Below are positions 9,487 to 18,614 of a stretch of DNA of 36,575 nucleotides, piece after piece. Positions within the stretch are counted from its first letter, which is position 1. Every line of letters begins with the position of its first letter. Source of the stretch: Bacteroidota bacterium (GTDB lineage: Bacteria; Bacteroidota; Ignavibacteria; UBA10030; F1-140-MAGs086); contig SXSO01000138.1 in NCBI GenBank assembly GCA_005792205.1, forward strand, positions 1 through 36,575, written 5' to 3'. Under the pieces are notes generated by a model, which saw only the letters and a program-made list of their open reading frames with translations, was not told where the DNA came from and ran no database searches. The translations under genes and the position numbers were made by a program.

Positions 9487-9656
9487 AGTAAAATGATTTT
9501 AAAAAAAGTTGCATAAGTTACAAAACTATTTTTTAAATACAAAGGATTTTAAAAAAAAATATAAATAAAAAAACATCAATAAAATCAGTATTATTTGCAC
9601 ATTTAATTTTTTTTGAATATGTTTAATCGCATTAATTAACACAATCAAAATAAATT

Positions 9657-9944
9657 ATGGCAAAAACCAAAGGTCAAGTTATCGCACATTTAGCAGAAAA
9701 AACTGCAACAACAAAAAAATTGGCAACAACTTTTCTTGATGAGTTTGTTGGACTTGCATATAAAGAAGCAAAGAATTCTTTCACAATTCCAGGTCTTGGA
9801 AAATTAGTTCTTGTAAATAGAAAAGCAAGAATGGGAAGAAATCCTGCAACTGGTGCAACAATAAAAATTCCTGCAAAAAAAGTTGTGAAGTTTCGTGTTG
9901 CAAAAGCATGTAAAGATGCTGTGCTTGGTGCAAAGAAAAAATAG
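9657..9944 (+). CDS. HU/IHF-family DNA-binding protein
   Basis: MAKTKGQVIAHLAEKT...FTIPGLGKLVLVNRKARMGRNPATGATIKIPAKKVVKFRVAKACKDAV is a typical HU sequence. Confidence 0.95.
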   Translation: MAKTKGQVIAHLAEKTATTKKLATTFLDEFVGLAYKEAKNSFTIPGLGKLVLVNRKARMGRNPATGATIKIPAKKVVKFRVAKACKDAVLGAKKK

Positions 9945-9963
9945 TTTATACTGTTTTTTAAAT

Positions 9964-9996
9964 AAAAAGGTAAGTTGAAAAACTTACCTTTTTTAT
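9964..9996 (+). terminator. Rho-independent terminator after HU
   Basis: AAAAAGGTAAGTTgaaaAACTTACCTTTTTT perfect stem and T-run. Confidence 0.85.
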
Positions 9997-10060
9997 TTTA
10001 TAGAACACTCATTTTAGTGCCATATTTATTGACTGAAATTATGATTTGTATCATATGAAT

Positions 10061-10312
10061 GGAGTGGAAAGTTTTTCCGTTCTGATATGTTTTTTATAGA
10101 AATTTATTATATAATACAAAGAAATTTCACTCAATAGATTTGGTGTTTTTTCGAAACAAAATGACTTCATTTTCGTCTCGGTGAAGCGTTTTTTGACCGA
10201 TTTGATTACACTTTCCCGAAAATAGAGTGTATTTTTACGAAAACACTATCGTTTCGGTCAAAAGTAAACCATTCCGACGAGGAAAAACACTCTTCTTGTG
10301 TCACAAAACACT
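10061..10312 (-). repeat. Intergenic 21-bp-phased repeat element, copy C (12 units, inverted relative to A/B)
   Basis: Minus strand reads as 12x21 = 252 bp: AGTGTTTTGTGACACAAGAAG / AGTGTTTTTCCTCGTCGGAAT / GGTTTACTTTTGACCGAAACG / ATAGTGTTTTCGTAAAAATAC / ACTCTATTTTCGGGAAAGTGT and so on; 111 bp identical (inverted) to copy B. Confidence 0.8.
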
Positions 10313-10475
10313 CCGAAATTTTCAAAATAAACCCCAAAAAATCATCAATAATTACAGTGCTTTACGAGACAACGTCAACTCAATCAATTTTACAAAATAA
10401 AATTTAATTTCATAAAAAATATTTTGCAAACAAATTTTATCTCTTCGTATATTTTAGAAAAAAAATTATAAATTT

Positions 10476-10904
10476 ATGGCAACCAAAAAAGCATTTCTCA
10501 AACAATTAAGAGGCACAACTTTAATTGCAAAATCAGATTCAAATCATTGGGTTGTAATGGACGGAAGTGAAACATTTGGCGGAAGTAATTCGGGAAGTTC
10601 TCCAAAAGAACTTTTATTTATGGCACTTGGTGGATGTACTGCAATGGATGTGATTCCAATTTTTAAAAAAAAGAAAATTGATTTGAAAGGATTTGAAATA
10701 AACTTAACCGGAAATGTGAGAGAAGAGCATCCGCAAATTTTTACCGATATAAATATTGAATATATTTTTTACGGAAAAAAAATAAGTGAAGACGATGTAA
10801 AAAAAGCAATTGAACTTTCAACAACAAAATATTGTTCAATATCTGCAATGCTAAAAGCGACTATAAATATTACACATTCGTATAAAATTGTAGATGAAGA
10901 ATAA
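10476..10904 (+). CDS. OsmC/Ohr family protein
   Basis: GGSNSGSSPKELLFMALGGCTAMDVIPIFKKKK...KYCSISAML. Confidence 0.9.
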   Translation: MATKKAFLKQLRGTTLIAKSDSNHWVVMDGSETFGGSNSGSSPKELLFMALGGCTAMDVIPIFKKKKIDLKGFEINLTGNVREEHPQIFTDINIEYIFYGKKISEDDVKKAIELSTTKYCSISAMLKATINITHSYKIVDEE

Positions 10905-10907
10905 AAA

Positions 10908-11693
10908 TTACAGTTCGTAAAAATTTTTTTTTCTATCAAAAAATAAATCATTGAGTTCATTTATTTTTTTATTTTCTGCTTGACGTAAATCAATTTCAAC
11001 AGTTGCAATTTCAGGAAATTCATTTCCCAAACGACATAAAATATTTCCGTTCGGTGAAACAATTTCACTCAATCCAATAAATGTAAAATTGTTTTCTCCT
11101 CTAAATTCTTTTCCAACACGATTTGCGGTTGCGCTAAAAATTTTATTTTCCAAACATCTTGTAATCATTGCGTTTGGACAATATTCCATCACCAAATTTG
11201 AAGGATGTAAAATTAAGTTTGCCCCTTTCAATGCAAGTGTTCTTGCACTTTCAGGAAAATACCAATCAAAGCAAATCATCATTCCAATTTTTCCAAATTC
11301 AGTTTCAAAAATTGGAAATCCTAAATTTCCAAATTCAAAAAAAATCTTTTCTTTGTAAAACAAATGCACTTTTCTATAATGCCCAACAATTCCATTTTTA
11401 TTTACAATCAATGATGAATTGAAAAATTTTCCATTTTCATTTTCAGCAAATCCATAACACACATAACAATTTTTCTTTTTTGCAAATTCAAAAATTTTTT
11501 GATATGTAAAACCAAAAATATTTTCGGAAAGTTTTTCAACTTCTGTTTTATCAATAAAATTATAACCCGTTGAAAAAAGTTCCGGCAACACAAAAAAATC
11601 TGATGATATAGAACTCATTAATTCTATTGCATCAATTATATTTTTTTTTATTTCACCAAATTCTGGATTTGTTTGAACAACGGATAATTTCAT
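10908..11693 (-). CDS. Carbon-nitrogen hydrolase (nitrilase superfamily)
   Basis: FVLPELFSTGY (Glu), YRKVHLF (Lys), GMMICFDWYFPE (Cys) catalytic triad context. Confidence 0.92.
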   Translation of the reverse strand: MKLSVVQTNPEFGEIKKNIIDAIELMSSISSDFFVLPELFSTGYNFIDKTEVEKLSENIFGFTYQKIFEFAKKKNCYVCYGFAENENGKFFNSSLIVNKNGIVGHYRKVHLFYKEKIFFEFGNLGFPIFETEFGKIGMMICFDWYFPESARTLALKGANLILHPSNLVMEYCPNAMITRCLENKIFSATANRVGKEFRGENNFTFIGLSEIVSPNGNILCRLGNEFPEIATVEIDLRQAENKKINELNDLFFDRKKNFYEL

Positions 11694-11796
11694 TATACTA
11701 AAACATTTTTGAAAATATATTTAATTTAAATCAAATTTAGTTTTTTTTAAAAAATATATCTTTAAAATTATTTTTTGTATTTTTAAAAAGTTATTT

Positions 11797-12084
11797 ATGT
11801 TAAGTTATTGTTTTGTAAAAATTATTGGAAGAGTTCAAGGTGTTGGATTTAGATATTTTATTTTTCAAAACGCAAAGCGATTAAATTTATTGGGAACAGT
11901 TCGAAATCATATTGATGGAAGCGTAGAAATTGAAGTTGAAGGTAAAAAAAATAATATTGAAATACTTTTAGAGAAAATTAAAATTGGTCCAATAGAAAGT
12001 TACATAGAAGAAGTTCAAGTTGAATGGAAAAATTATCACAACGGATATGACGGTTTTAAAATAATTAAAACAACAAAAAAATAG
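11797..12084 (+). CDS. acyP: Acylphosphatase
   Basis: VKIIGRVQGVGFRYFIFQNAKRLNLLGTVRNHIDGSVEIEVEG. Confidence 0.95.
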   Translation: MLSYCFVKIIGRVQGVGFRYFIFQNAKRLNLLGTVRNHIDGSVEIEVEGKKNNIEILLEKIKIGPIESYIEEVQVEWKNYHNGYDGFKIIKTTKK

Positions 12085-12085
12085 A

Positions 12086-12568
12086 ATGAGTTATAGAGTT
12101 GGAACGGGAAGCGATATTCATAAATTAACTATTGGAAAAAAAATGTTTCTTGGTGGAGTTGAAATTCTACACAAAAAAGGATTTGAAGGTCATTCTGATG
12201 CAGATATTTTGCTTCATTCAATTTGCGATGCTTTGCTTGGAGCTAGTTCGCTTGGAGATATTGGAAAACATTTTCCAAACACCGATAAAAAATATAAAGA
12301 CATTTCTAGTTTGGTTTTATTGAGTGAAGTAAATAAAAAGATTTTGAAAAAAAAATATAAAATCATAAACATTGATTCTACAATACTTTTAGAAAAACCA
12401 AAAATTCAAAATTATATTCCACAAATGCAAAAAAATATTTCCTCTGTTTTAAACATTTTGATTGAACAAATTTCCATCAAAGCAACAACAACTGAACAGC
12501 TTGGATTTGTTGGAAAAGAAGAAGGGGCAATTGCAACATCTGTAGTACTTTTAAAAAAAATAAAATGA
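12086..12568 (+). CDS. ispF: 2-C-methyl-D-erythritol 2,4-cyclodiphosphate synthase
   Basis: YRVGTGSDIHKL...GHSDADILLHSICDALLGASSLGDIGKHFP...KATTTEQLGFVGKEEGAIATSVVLL. Confidence 0.97.
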   Translation: MSYRVGTGSDIHKLTIGKKMFLGGVEILHKKGFEGHSDADILLHSICDALLGASSLGDIGKHFPNTDKKYKDISSLVLLSEVNKKILKKKYKIINIDSTILLEKPKIQNYIPQMQKNISSVLNILIEQISIKATTTEQLGFVGKEEGAIATSVVLLKKIK

Positions 12569-13296
12569 AAAAAATTTTTATTTTAAGTTTTGTTCTTGTT
12601 TTATTTTTTTCTTCTTTTTCACAACACAAAACTCTCACTGAAAAAAAAGATACAACAAAAGTTGAAATTTATATTCAAGAAATCTTGGATTGGTTAGAGC
12701 ATCAAGATGAGGTTTGGATATATGTTATAATTTCATTTTTTGCTTTTGTAGAAAATATTTTTCCACCGTCTCCAAGTGATGTGATTGTGGTATTTGGTGG
12801 CTTTTTAAGTGGAACGGGAAAAATTTCAAATTGGGCATTAATTTTTTTTACAACAATTGGAAGCACAATTGGATTTGTGTTAGCATATTATATTGGGTTT
12901 AAAAGTGCTTCAAGAAAATTTTCCAACTTCAAAAAAAAATTTATTTCACCTGCTTCAATGAGAAAAGTTGATTCTTGGTTTACAAAATATGGTTACGCTT
13001 TGATTGTGATAAATAGATTTCTTCCAGGAACAAGAGCTGTTGTTTCATTTTTTGCGGGAATGATGAAACTTGATTTGCGAAAGACAACTGCTCTTTGTTT
13101 TATCAGTGCATTTTTTTGGAATTTATTTTTAATTGATTTAGGAAAATCTCTTGGAAAAAATTGGAAGATTGCGTTGGATTATATTTCCACATTTAATAAT
13201 GTAATGTGGATAGTAATAGTTTTTGTTGTGATTTTGGTGTTTCTTTTCATATTGCTTAAACGTCATAAAAGTAAACGGTTGAAAAAAAATGTTTGA
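12565..13296 (+). CDS. DedA-family (SNARE-associated/VTT) membrane protein
   Basis: VENIFPPSPSDVIVVFGGFLSGTGKI...FTKYGYALIVINRFLPGTRAVVSFFAGMMKL. Confidence 0.9.
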   Translation: MKKIFILSFVLVLFFSSFSQHKTLTEKKDTTKVEIYIQEILDWLEHQDEVWIYVIISFFAFVENIFPPSPSDVIVVFGGFLSGTGKISNWALIFFTTIGSTIGFVLAYYIGFKSASRKFSNFKKKFISPASMRKVDSWFTKYGYALIVINRFLPGTRAVVSFFAGMMKLDLRKTTALCFISAFFWNLFLIDLGKSLGKNWKIALDYISTFNNVMWIVIVFVVILVFLFILLKRHKSKRLKKNV

Positions 13297-13849
13297 AAAA
13301 TTTTTGGAGGTTGATAAAATAATTTTCAAATTTTTTAATCAACAGTTTACAAATTCGTTTTTTGATTTTTTGATGCCATTTATCACCGATATAAATAAAA
13401 GTAAAATTTTTATTTTTTTAATTTCACTTTTTGTAACATTTGTTTTTTGGAAAGGAGATAGACGAACAAGAACTATAATTTTGTTTTTAATTCCAACCGT
13501 TATTTTTTCTGATCAAATAAATAATTTTATTAAACAAAGTTTTGAGCGACTGCGTCCATGTAATGATATTTCTTTCAAAGAAAATGTGCGACTTCTTGTA
13601 AGTTGCGGAAGCGGATATTCTTTTCCCTCATCGCATGCAGTAAATAACTTTGCAGGAGCAAAATTTTTAAGCAATTTTTTCCCCAATAAAAAATTTATTT
13701 TTTATACAATTGCATTTGTAATGGCATATTCACGTGTTTATGTTGGAGTTCATTTTCCAAGTGATGTAATTGTTGGAAGTTTATCTGGTATTGCAATTGG
13801 AATTTTATTTTCTTTTCTTACAAAAAAAATTATATTCAAAGAAAAGTGA
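13289..13849 (+). CDS. PAP2-family phosphatase
   Basis: KQSFERLRPC...SGYSFPSSHAVNNFAGA...YSRVYVGVHFPSDVIVGSLSG. Confidence 0.92.
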   Translation: MFEKFLEVDKIIFKFFNQQFTNSFFDFLMPFITDINKSKIFIFLISLFVTFVFWKGDRRTRTIILFLIPTVIFSDQINNFIKQSFERLRPCNDISFKENVRLLVSCGSGYSFPSSHAVNNFAGAKFLSNFFPNKKFIFYTIAFVMAYSRVYVGVHFPSDVIVGSLSGIAIGILFSFLTKKIIFKEK

Positions 13850-15399
13850 AAAAAAGTTTTTCTCTTATAATTTCTGGAATTTTATTTGGAATTTCTTTTC
13901 CACCAGATTCAATTGGAGCAATTGCATTTTTTTCATTTACTCTATTTTTATTTGTAATTAAAAAAGAAAAAAATTATTTTTCAGCAGTTAGAAGTTTTTA
14001 TATATTTTTTCTTATTGCAAATCTTATTGCACTTTATTGGATTAGTGGTTTTACACATTTGAAAGATGGATATTTGGTATTAGCTGGAATTTTAACAATT
14101 GTTGTTCATCCATTTTTTTTTCTTCCAGCAATTTTACTTTTCACATTTTTTAGAAACCAATTAGGTGAAACAATTGCTATGAGTTTATTTCCATTTCTTT
14201 GGACTTCATATGAATGGTTTCGCTCTTACACAGAATTTGCGTTTCCATGGCTTACAGTTGGAAACACACAAACATACGATTTACAATTTATTCAGATTAG
14301 TTCTGTTTTTGGTGTTTATGGAATTTCATTTTTAGTTTTATTGATAAATGTTTTATTTGTGTTTTTATATGAGTTTAAAGATGAAAGTAAAATAAAATCA
14401 ATTTCGATTGCTTTGGGAATTTTACTTTTGTATTTTATTCCAAAAATTTATGGAAATTATATTTTAGAAAATCAAAAAATTTCTGAAACGGAAAAAATTT
14501 CTGTTGCAATTATTCAACCAAATATAGATCCGTTTGACAAATGGACAAATAGCGTTGAAAAACAAATTACAGTTTTGAAAGAGATGTCAAACATTACAAA
14601 TATATTTAATCCTGATTTGATTGTATTTCCAGAAACTGCAATTCCAAAATATCTAAATTTAGAAGAAAATTATTTAGGAAATGAAAAAATATATTCTGAA
14701 CTCAATTCAATAGGAAAACCAATTTTAACTGGAGTTCCATTTTTTAAATATGTTTCAGAAAATACTTTTGGAGCAAAACAAATTTCAAATACAAATAGTT
14801 TTTATCAAGCGTTCAACTCTTCAATGCTTTTTTTTCCCAATAAAAAAAAATTTTATACATATTCTAAAATGCAACTTGTTCCATTTGCTGAACATGTTCC
14901 GTATTCACAAAATTTTTCTTTTCTTAAAAATTTTGGTTGGGGATTTGGAATAAGCGATTGGAATGTTGGAGATAAATACACAGTTTTCAAAATTCAAAAC
15001 ACGAAATTTGCAAATATAATTTGTTTTGAATCAGTATTTCCGCATCATTTTACAAAGTTTGATGGTGCTGAATTTTTTACAATAATTACAAACGACAGTT
15101 GGTGGGGAAATACAAGTGGTGCAATTCAACATTATCGTTTTGCAATTTTAAGAGCAATTGAAAATAGAAAATGGATTGTTCGTTCAGCAAATGGTGGAAT
15201 TTCTTGTTTCATAGATCCATTTGGGAATGTTCATAAACCAACTCAATATGACACAAAAAAAATAATTTTTCAAAATATTTTTCCAAATAGTGAAAAAACT
15301 TTTTATGCAAATCATATAGATTGGTTTCCGATTTTTTCTACAATTTTTTTATCTTTTGCTTTCGTGTTTTCAATCATAAAAAAAATTAATGTGAAATGA
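13846..15399 (+). CDS. lnt: Apolipoprotein N-acyltransferase
   Basis: Multi-TM N-terminus; VAIIQPNIDPFDKW...DLIVFPETAIPKY...KMQLVPFAEHVPY...NIICFESVFP; GTG start overlaps the upstream stop. Confidence 0.93.
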   Translation: MKKSFSLIISGILFGISFPPDSIGAIAFFSFTLFLFVIKKEKNYFSAVRSFYIFFLIANLIALYWISGFTHLKDGYLVLAGILTIVVHPFFFLPAILLFTFFRNQLGETIAMSLFPFLWTSYEWFRSYTEFAFPWLTVGNTQTYDLQFIQISSVFGVYGISFLVLLINVLFVFLYEFKDESKIKSISIALGILLLYFIPKIYGNYILENQKISETEKISVAIIQPNIDPFDKWTNSVEKQITVLKEMSNITNIFNPDLIVFPETAIPKYLNLEENYLGNEKIYSELNSIGKPILTGVPFFKYVSENTFGAKQISNTNSFYQAFNSSMLFFPNKKKFYTYSKMQLVPFAEHVPYSQNFSFLKNFGWGFGISDWNVGDKYTVFKIQNTKFANIICFESVFPHHFTKFDGAEFFTIITNDSWWGNTSGAIQHYRFAILRAIENRKWIVRSANGGISCFIDPFGNVHKPTQYDTKKIIFQNIFPNSEKTFYANHIDWFPIFSTIFLSFAFVFSIIKKINVK

Positions 15400-16430
15400 A
15401 AAAATTTATTGATTTAAGAAGTGATACTGTCACAAAACCATCTCAACAAATGAGAGAAGCGATGATGTTAGCAGAAGTTGGAGACGATGTTTTTGGAGAA
15501 GATACAGCAACAAATTTATTGCAAGAAAAAATGGCAAAAATGTTGGGAAAAGAAAAATCTCTTTTTGTTCCATCTGGTTCAATGAGCAATCAAATTTGTA
15601 TCAAAGTTCATACTGAAATTGGAGACGAAATAATTTGTGAAGAAGGGTCTCACATTTTCAATTACGAAGTTGCAGCGCCAACAGTTTTATCATCTGTGCA
15701 AGTGAAAACAATAAAAGGAGTTGGTGGAGTTTTTACTTTGGAAGAAATTAAAAAACATATTCGTCCAAAAGTATATTATATGCCAACAACAAAATTAATT
15801 GAAATTGAAAACACACACAATAGAGCAGGAGGAACAATTTTTCCAATTGATGAGATTAAAAAAATTTCTGAGTTTGTAAAATCAGAAAATATAAAAATAC
15901 ATTTAGATGGTGCGCGACTTTGGAACGCATCTATTGAAACGGGAATTAGTTTGAAAGAATATGCAAGTTATTTTGATTCGGTTTCTGTATGTTTTTCAAA
16001 AGGATTAGGAGCTCCTGTTGGTTCGCTTCTTGCGGGGAGTTTTGAGTTTATGGAGAAAGCAAAAAAAATCAGAAAACTTTTTGGAGGAGGAATGAGACAA
16101 TGTGGAATTATTGCTGCTGCTGCAATGTATGCAGTTGAAAATAATTTTGAACGATTAAAAGAAGATCATAAAAAAGCAAAATTTTTTGCAGAAGAAATTT
16201 CAAAATTAAATTCACTTCACATTGATTTAGAAAGCGTGCAAACAAATATTGTTTTAATTGAATTTGAAAAAACAAAAAAATCACAAGTTGAAATTTTAAA
16301 TCTTCTAAAAGAAAATAAAATTCTTTTAACTTCTGGAAACTATAATAGCCTTCGTGCAGTTTTTCATCTTGATGTTGATATGGAAGAAGTAAAAAAGGGA
16401 ATTGAAATTTTTAAAATGTTATTTGAATGA
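15396..16430 (+). CDS. ltaE: Low-specificity L-threonine aldolase
   Basis: FIDLRSDTVTKPSQQMREAMMLAEVGDDVFGEDTATNLLQEKMAKMLGKE...HLDGARLWNA...SVCFSKGLGAPVGS. Confidence 0.95.
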   Translation: MKKFIDLRSDTVTKPSQQMREAMMLAEVGDDVFGEDTATNLLQEKMAKMLGKEKSLFVPSGSMSNQICIKVHTEIGDEIICEEGSHIFNYEVAAPTVLSSVQVKTIKGVGGVFTLEEIKKHIRPKVYYMPTTKLIEIENTHNRAGGTIFPIDEIKKISEFVKSENIKIHLDGARLWNASIETGISLKEYASYFDSVSVCFSKGLGAPVGSLLAGSFEFMEKAKKIRKLFGGGMRQCGIIAAAAMYAVENNFERLKEDHKKAKFFAEEISKLNSLHIDLESVQTNIVLIEFEKTKKSQVEILNLLKENKILLTSGNYNSLRAVFHLDVDMEEVKKGIEIFKMLFE

Positions 16431-16891
16431 ATATAAAAATTCGTAAAGCAACAGAAACCGATTTAAATTGTATTTACACATTTAATAAAAATATAGCATT
16501 TGAAACTGAACACATTTTTTTGGATGATGAAAAAATACAAAATGGTGTAATAAATCTTTTGAAAAATCCTTCATATGGATATTATATTGTTGCTGAAATT
16601 GAAAACAAAATTGTTGGGCAACTTATGATAACTTTTGAATGGAGTGATTGGAGAAACGGACTTTTTCTTTGGATTCAAAGTGTTTATGTTTTGCCGGAAT
16701 TCCGCAATAAAGGAATTTACCGTACATTATATAATTATGTTTTAACTAATGCGAAGAGTAATAAAAATGTTTGTGGAATAAGATTGTATGTAGAAAAAAA
16801 TAATAAAACAGCTCGATCCGTTTATAATAAACTTGGAATGAACGAAGCGGAGTACGCTATGTATGAAACAGATTTCGTAATAAAACGATGA
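16427..16891 (+). CDS. GNAT-family N-acetyltransferase
   Basis: IRKATETDLNCIYTFN...LWIQSVYVLPEFRNKGIYRTLYNYV...VEKNNKTARSVYNKLGM. Confidence 0.9.
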   Translation: MNIKIRKATETDLNCIYTFNKNIAFETEHIFLDDEKIQNGVINLLKNPSYGYYIVAEIENKIVGQLMITFEWSDWRNGLFLWIQSVYVLPEFRNKGIYRTLYNYVLTNAKSNKNVCGIRLYVEKNNKTARSVYNKLGMNEAEYAMYETDFVIKR

Positions 16892-17331
16892 TGGAAAAAA
16901 ATATTTTCAAATTTTGTTCGCAAATTGGTGTTCGCAATTACGAAGTTGATTGGCAAGGAATTGTGCATAATGCAAATTACTTATTGTATTTTGAAGTTGG
17001 AAGAATTGAGTATTTAAAAAATTTGAAAATACAAATTGATTTAAAATCAATTCAAACAAATTCAAAAATTGTGCTTGTGAGAAATGAAATCAACCATCTA
17101 ATGCCTGCAAAATTTGATGAAACATTAAATATTTACACACGAATTTCCGAAATTAGAAATAGTAGTTTTGTGTTTGAAGGAATTTTAGAAGAAAAAAATT
17201 CAAAACGAATTATTGCAGAAAATGTTGCTTATCATGTTTGGTTGAATCCAAAAAATAATAAATCAAAACGTGTTTCAAATAGTTTTAGAAAAATTGTAAA
17301 AGAGTTTGAAAAAGAGAATTTGAAAATATAA
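16888..17331 (+). CDS. Acyl-CoA thioesterase, 4-hydroxybenzoyl-CoA thioesterase/YbgC type
   Basis: VRNYEVDWQGIVHNANYLLYFEVGRIEYLKNL. Confidence 0.85.
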   Translation: MMEKNIFKFCSQIGVRNYEVDWQGIVHNANYLLYFEVGRIEYLKNLKIQIDLKSIQTNSKIVLVRNEINHLMPAKFDETLNIYTRISEIRNSSFVFEGILEEKNSKRIIAENVAYHVWLNPKNNKSKRVSNSFRKIVKEFEKENLKI

Positions 17332-18252
17332 TTAAAAGTTTTTTCCCAAAATATTTTTTAATAAAACCCCATAACGCAAACCACAAGTTGAAACAATTAT
17401 TTTTTCCCAATTAAAAAATTTCATCACTTCGTAGAGTATTAAAACCCCTGAAAATATTATATCTTCTCGCCCTTTTGTAATTGTTGATAAATTTAAAATT
17501 TCTTTGTGATGCATTATTTTTAGTTTTTCAAAAAAAAACGTTACATCAGAAAAATTTAAATTTGTGTTGTGAATTTCTCTTTCATCAAAAAATAAAATTT
17601 TTTGTTTTAATCCCGCAACAGTTGTAACAGTTCCAGCAACTCCAATTGCAATTGAATTTGAAATCGAATTCTTATCAAACTTTTGCAATTCATTTTGAAT
17701 AAATTTTCTTGCATTTTCTATTTCAAAATTCTTTGGAATTTCATTTTCAAAAAATTTTTCTTTCAATCTCACAGCACCAACATCAATTGATTTTGCAATT
17801 AAATTTTTTTCAACCAAAGTTGTAATTTCTGTACTTCCTCCACCGATGTCAAAAACAGAAATTTTATTTTTATTTTCCAAATTCAAATTGTGAAGTGCTC
17901 CAATGAATGTGAGTTTCGCTTCGTTGTCACCGCTTAAAACTTCAATTTCCAAATCGGTTTCTGTTTTTATAAAATTTAAAATTTCAATTTTAATTTTTGT
18001 ATCACGAAATGAACTTGTTGCAACAACAAAAATTTTTTCAACACAAAAATTTGAAATGATTGATTTATATTCAATCAAAACATTTTTCAATTTTTCCTGT
18101 GATATTTTTGAAATCAAATTTGTTTTATCAACATTTTCTCCGCTTCTTGGAAAACGAATTGCATTGAAAAGTGAAACCAAAGAATTATTTTGAATCTCGG
18201 CAATAAGCAGTAAACATGTGTTTGTCCCGATGTCAATTGAGGCAACTCTCAT
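17332..18252 (-). CDS. Ppx/GppA exopolyphosphatase family protein
   Basis: MRVASIDIGTNTCLLLIAEI...SVFDIGGGSTEIT...VGAVRLKEKF...GREDIIFSGVLIL. Confidence 0.92.
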   Translation of the reverse strand: MRVASIDIGTNTCLLLIAEIQNNSLVSLFNAIRFPRSGENVDKTNLISKISQEKLKNVLIEYKSIISNFCVEKIFVVATSSFRDTKIKIEILNFIKTETDLEIEVLSGDNEAKLTFIGALHNLNLENKNKISVFDIGGGSTEITTLVEKNLIAKSIDVGAVRLKEKFFENEIPKNFEIENARKFIQNELQKFDKNSISNSIAIGVAGTVTTVAGLKQKILFFDEREIHNTNLNFSDVTFFFEKLKIMHHKEILNLSTITKGREDIIFSGVLILYEVMKFFNWEKIIVSTCGLRYGVLLKNILGKNF

Positions 18253-18370
18253 AAAAAAATTGAGTATAAAAATAAGAAAGTTTTATTGAAAGAATTTGTT
18301 TTAACACATTTAAACTCGTAAAAATAAATAATTATTTTTCTTTTATTGAATTTATTTTGAAAAATTTTGG

Positions 18371-18538
18371 TGTGTTTTTTCCCAAAAGAAGAGTGTTTTT
18401 CTTCGTCAAAATGGTTTACTTTTGACCGAAATGATGATATTTTTGCAAAAATACATTCTATTTTTGGAAAAATATCATCATTTCGGTCACAAACATAGTA
18501 TTCCGAATCAATAGATTAAACAGGAAAAAATTTCCTCT
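18371..18538 (+). repeat. Intergenic 21-bp-phased repeat element, copy D (8 units)
   Basis: TGTGTTTTTTCCCAAAAGAAG / AGTGTTTTTCTTCGTCAAAAT / GGTTTACTTTTGACCGAAATG / ATGATATTTTTGCAAAAATAC / ATTCTATTTTTGGAAAAATAT / CATCATTTCGGTCACAAACAT / AGTATTCCGAATCAATAGATT / AAACAGGAAAAAATTTCCTCT. Confidence 0.75.
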
Positions 18539-18551
18539 TTAAAACAAAAAT

Positions 18552-18582
18552 AAAAAAGGGACACAAAAAAACTTTGTATCCC
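18552..18582 (-). terminator. Rho-independent terminator of the SBBP/T9SS gene
   Basis: Minus strand GGGATACAAAGTTTTTTTGTGTCCCTTTTTT; same hairpin as at 116 and 4588. Confidence 0.8.
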
Positions 18583-18614
18583 ATTTTCTTTTAACGACGA
18601 TAACGACTAAAAAT

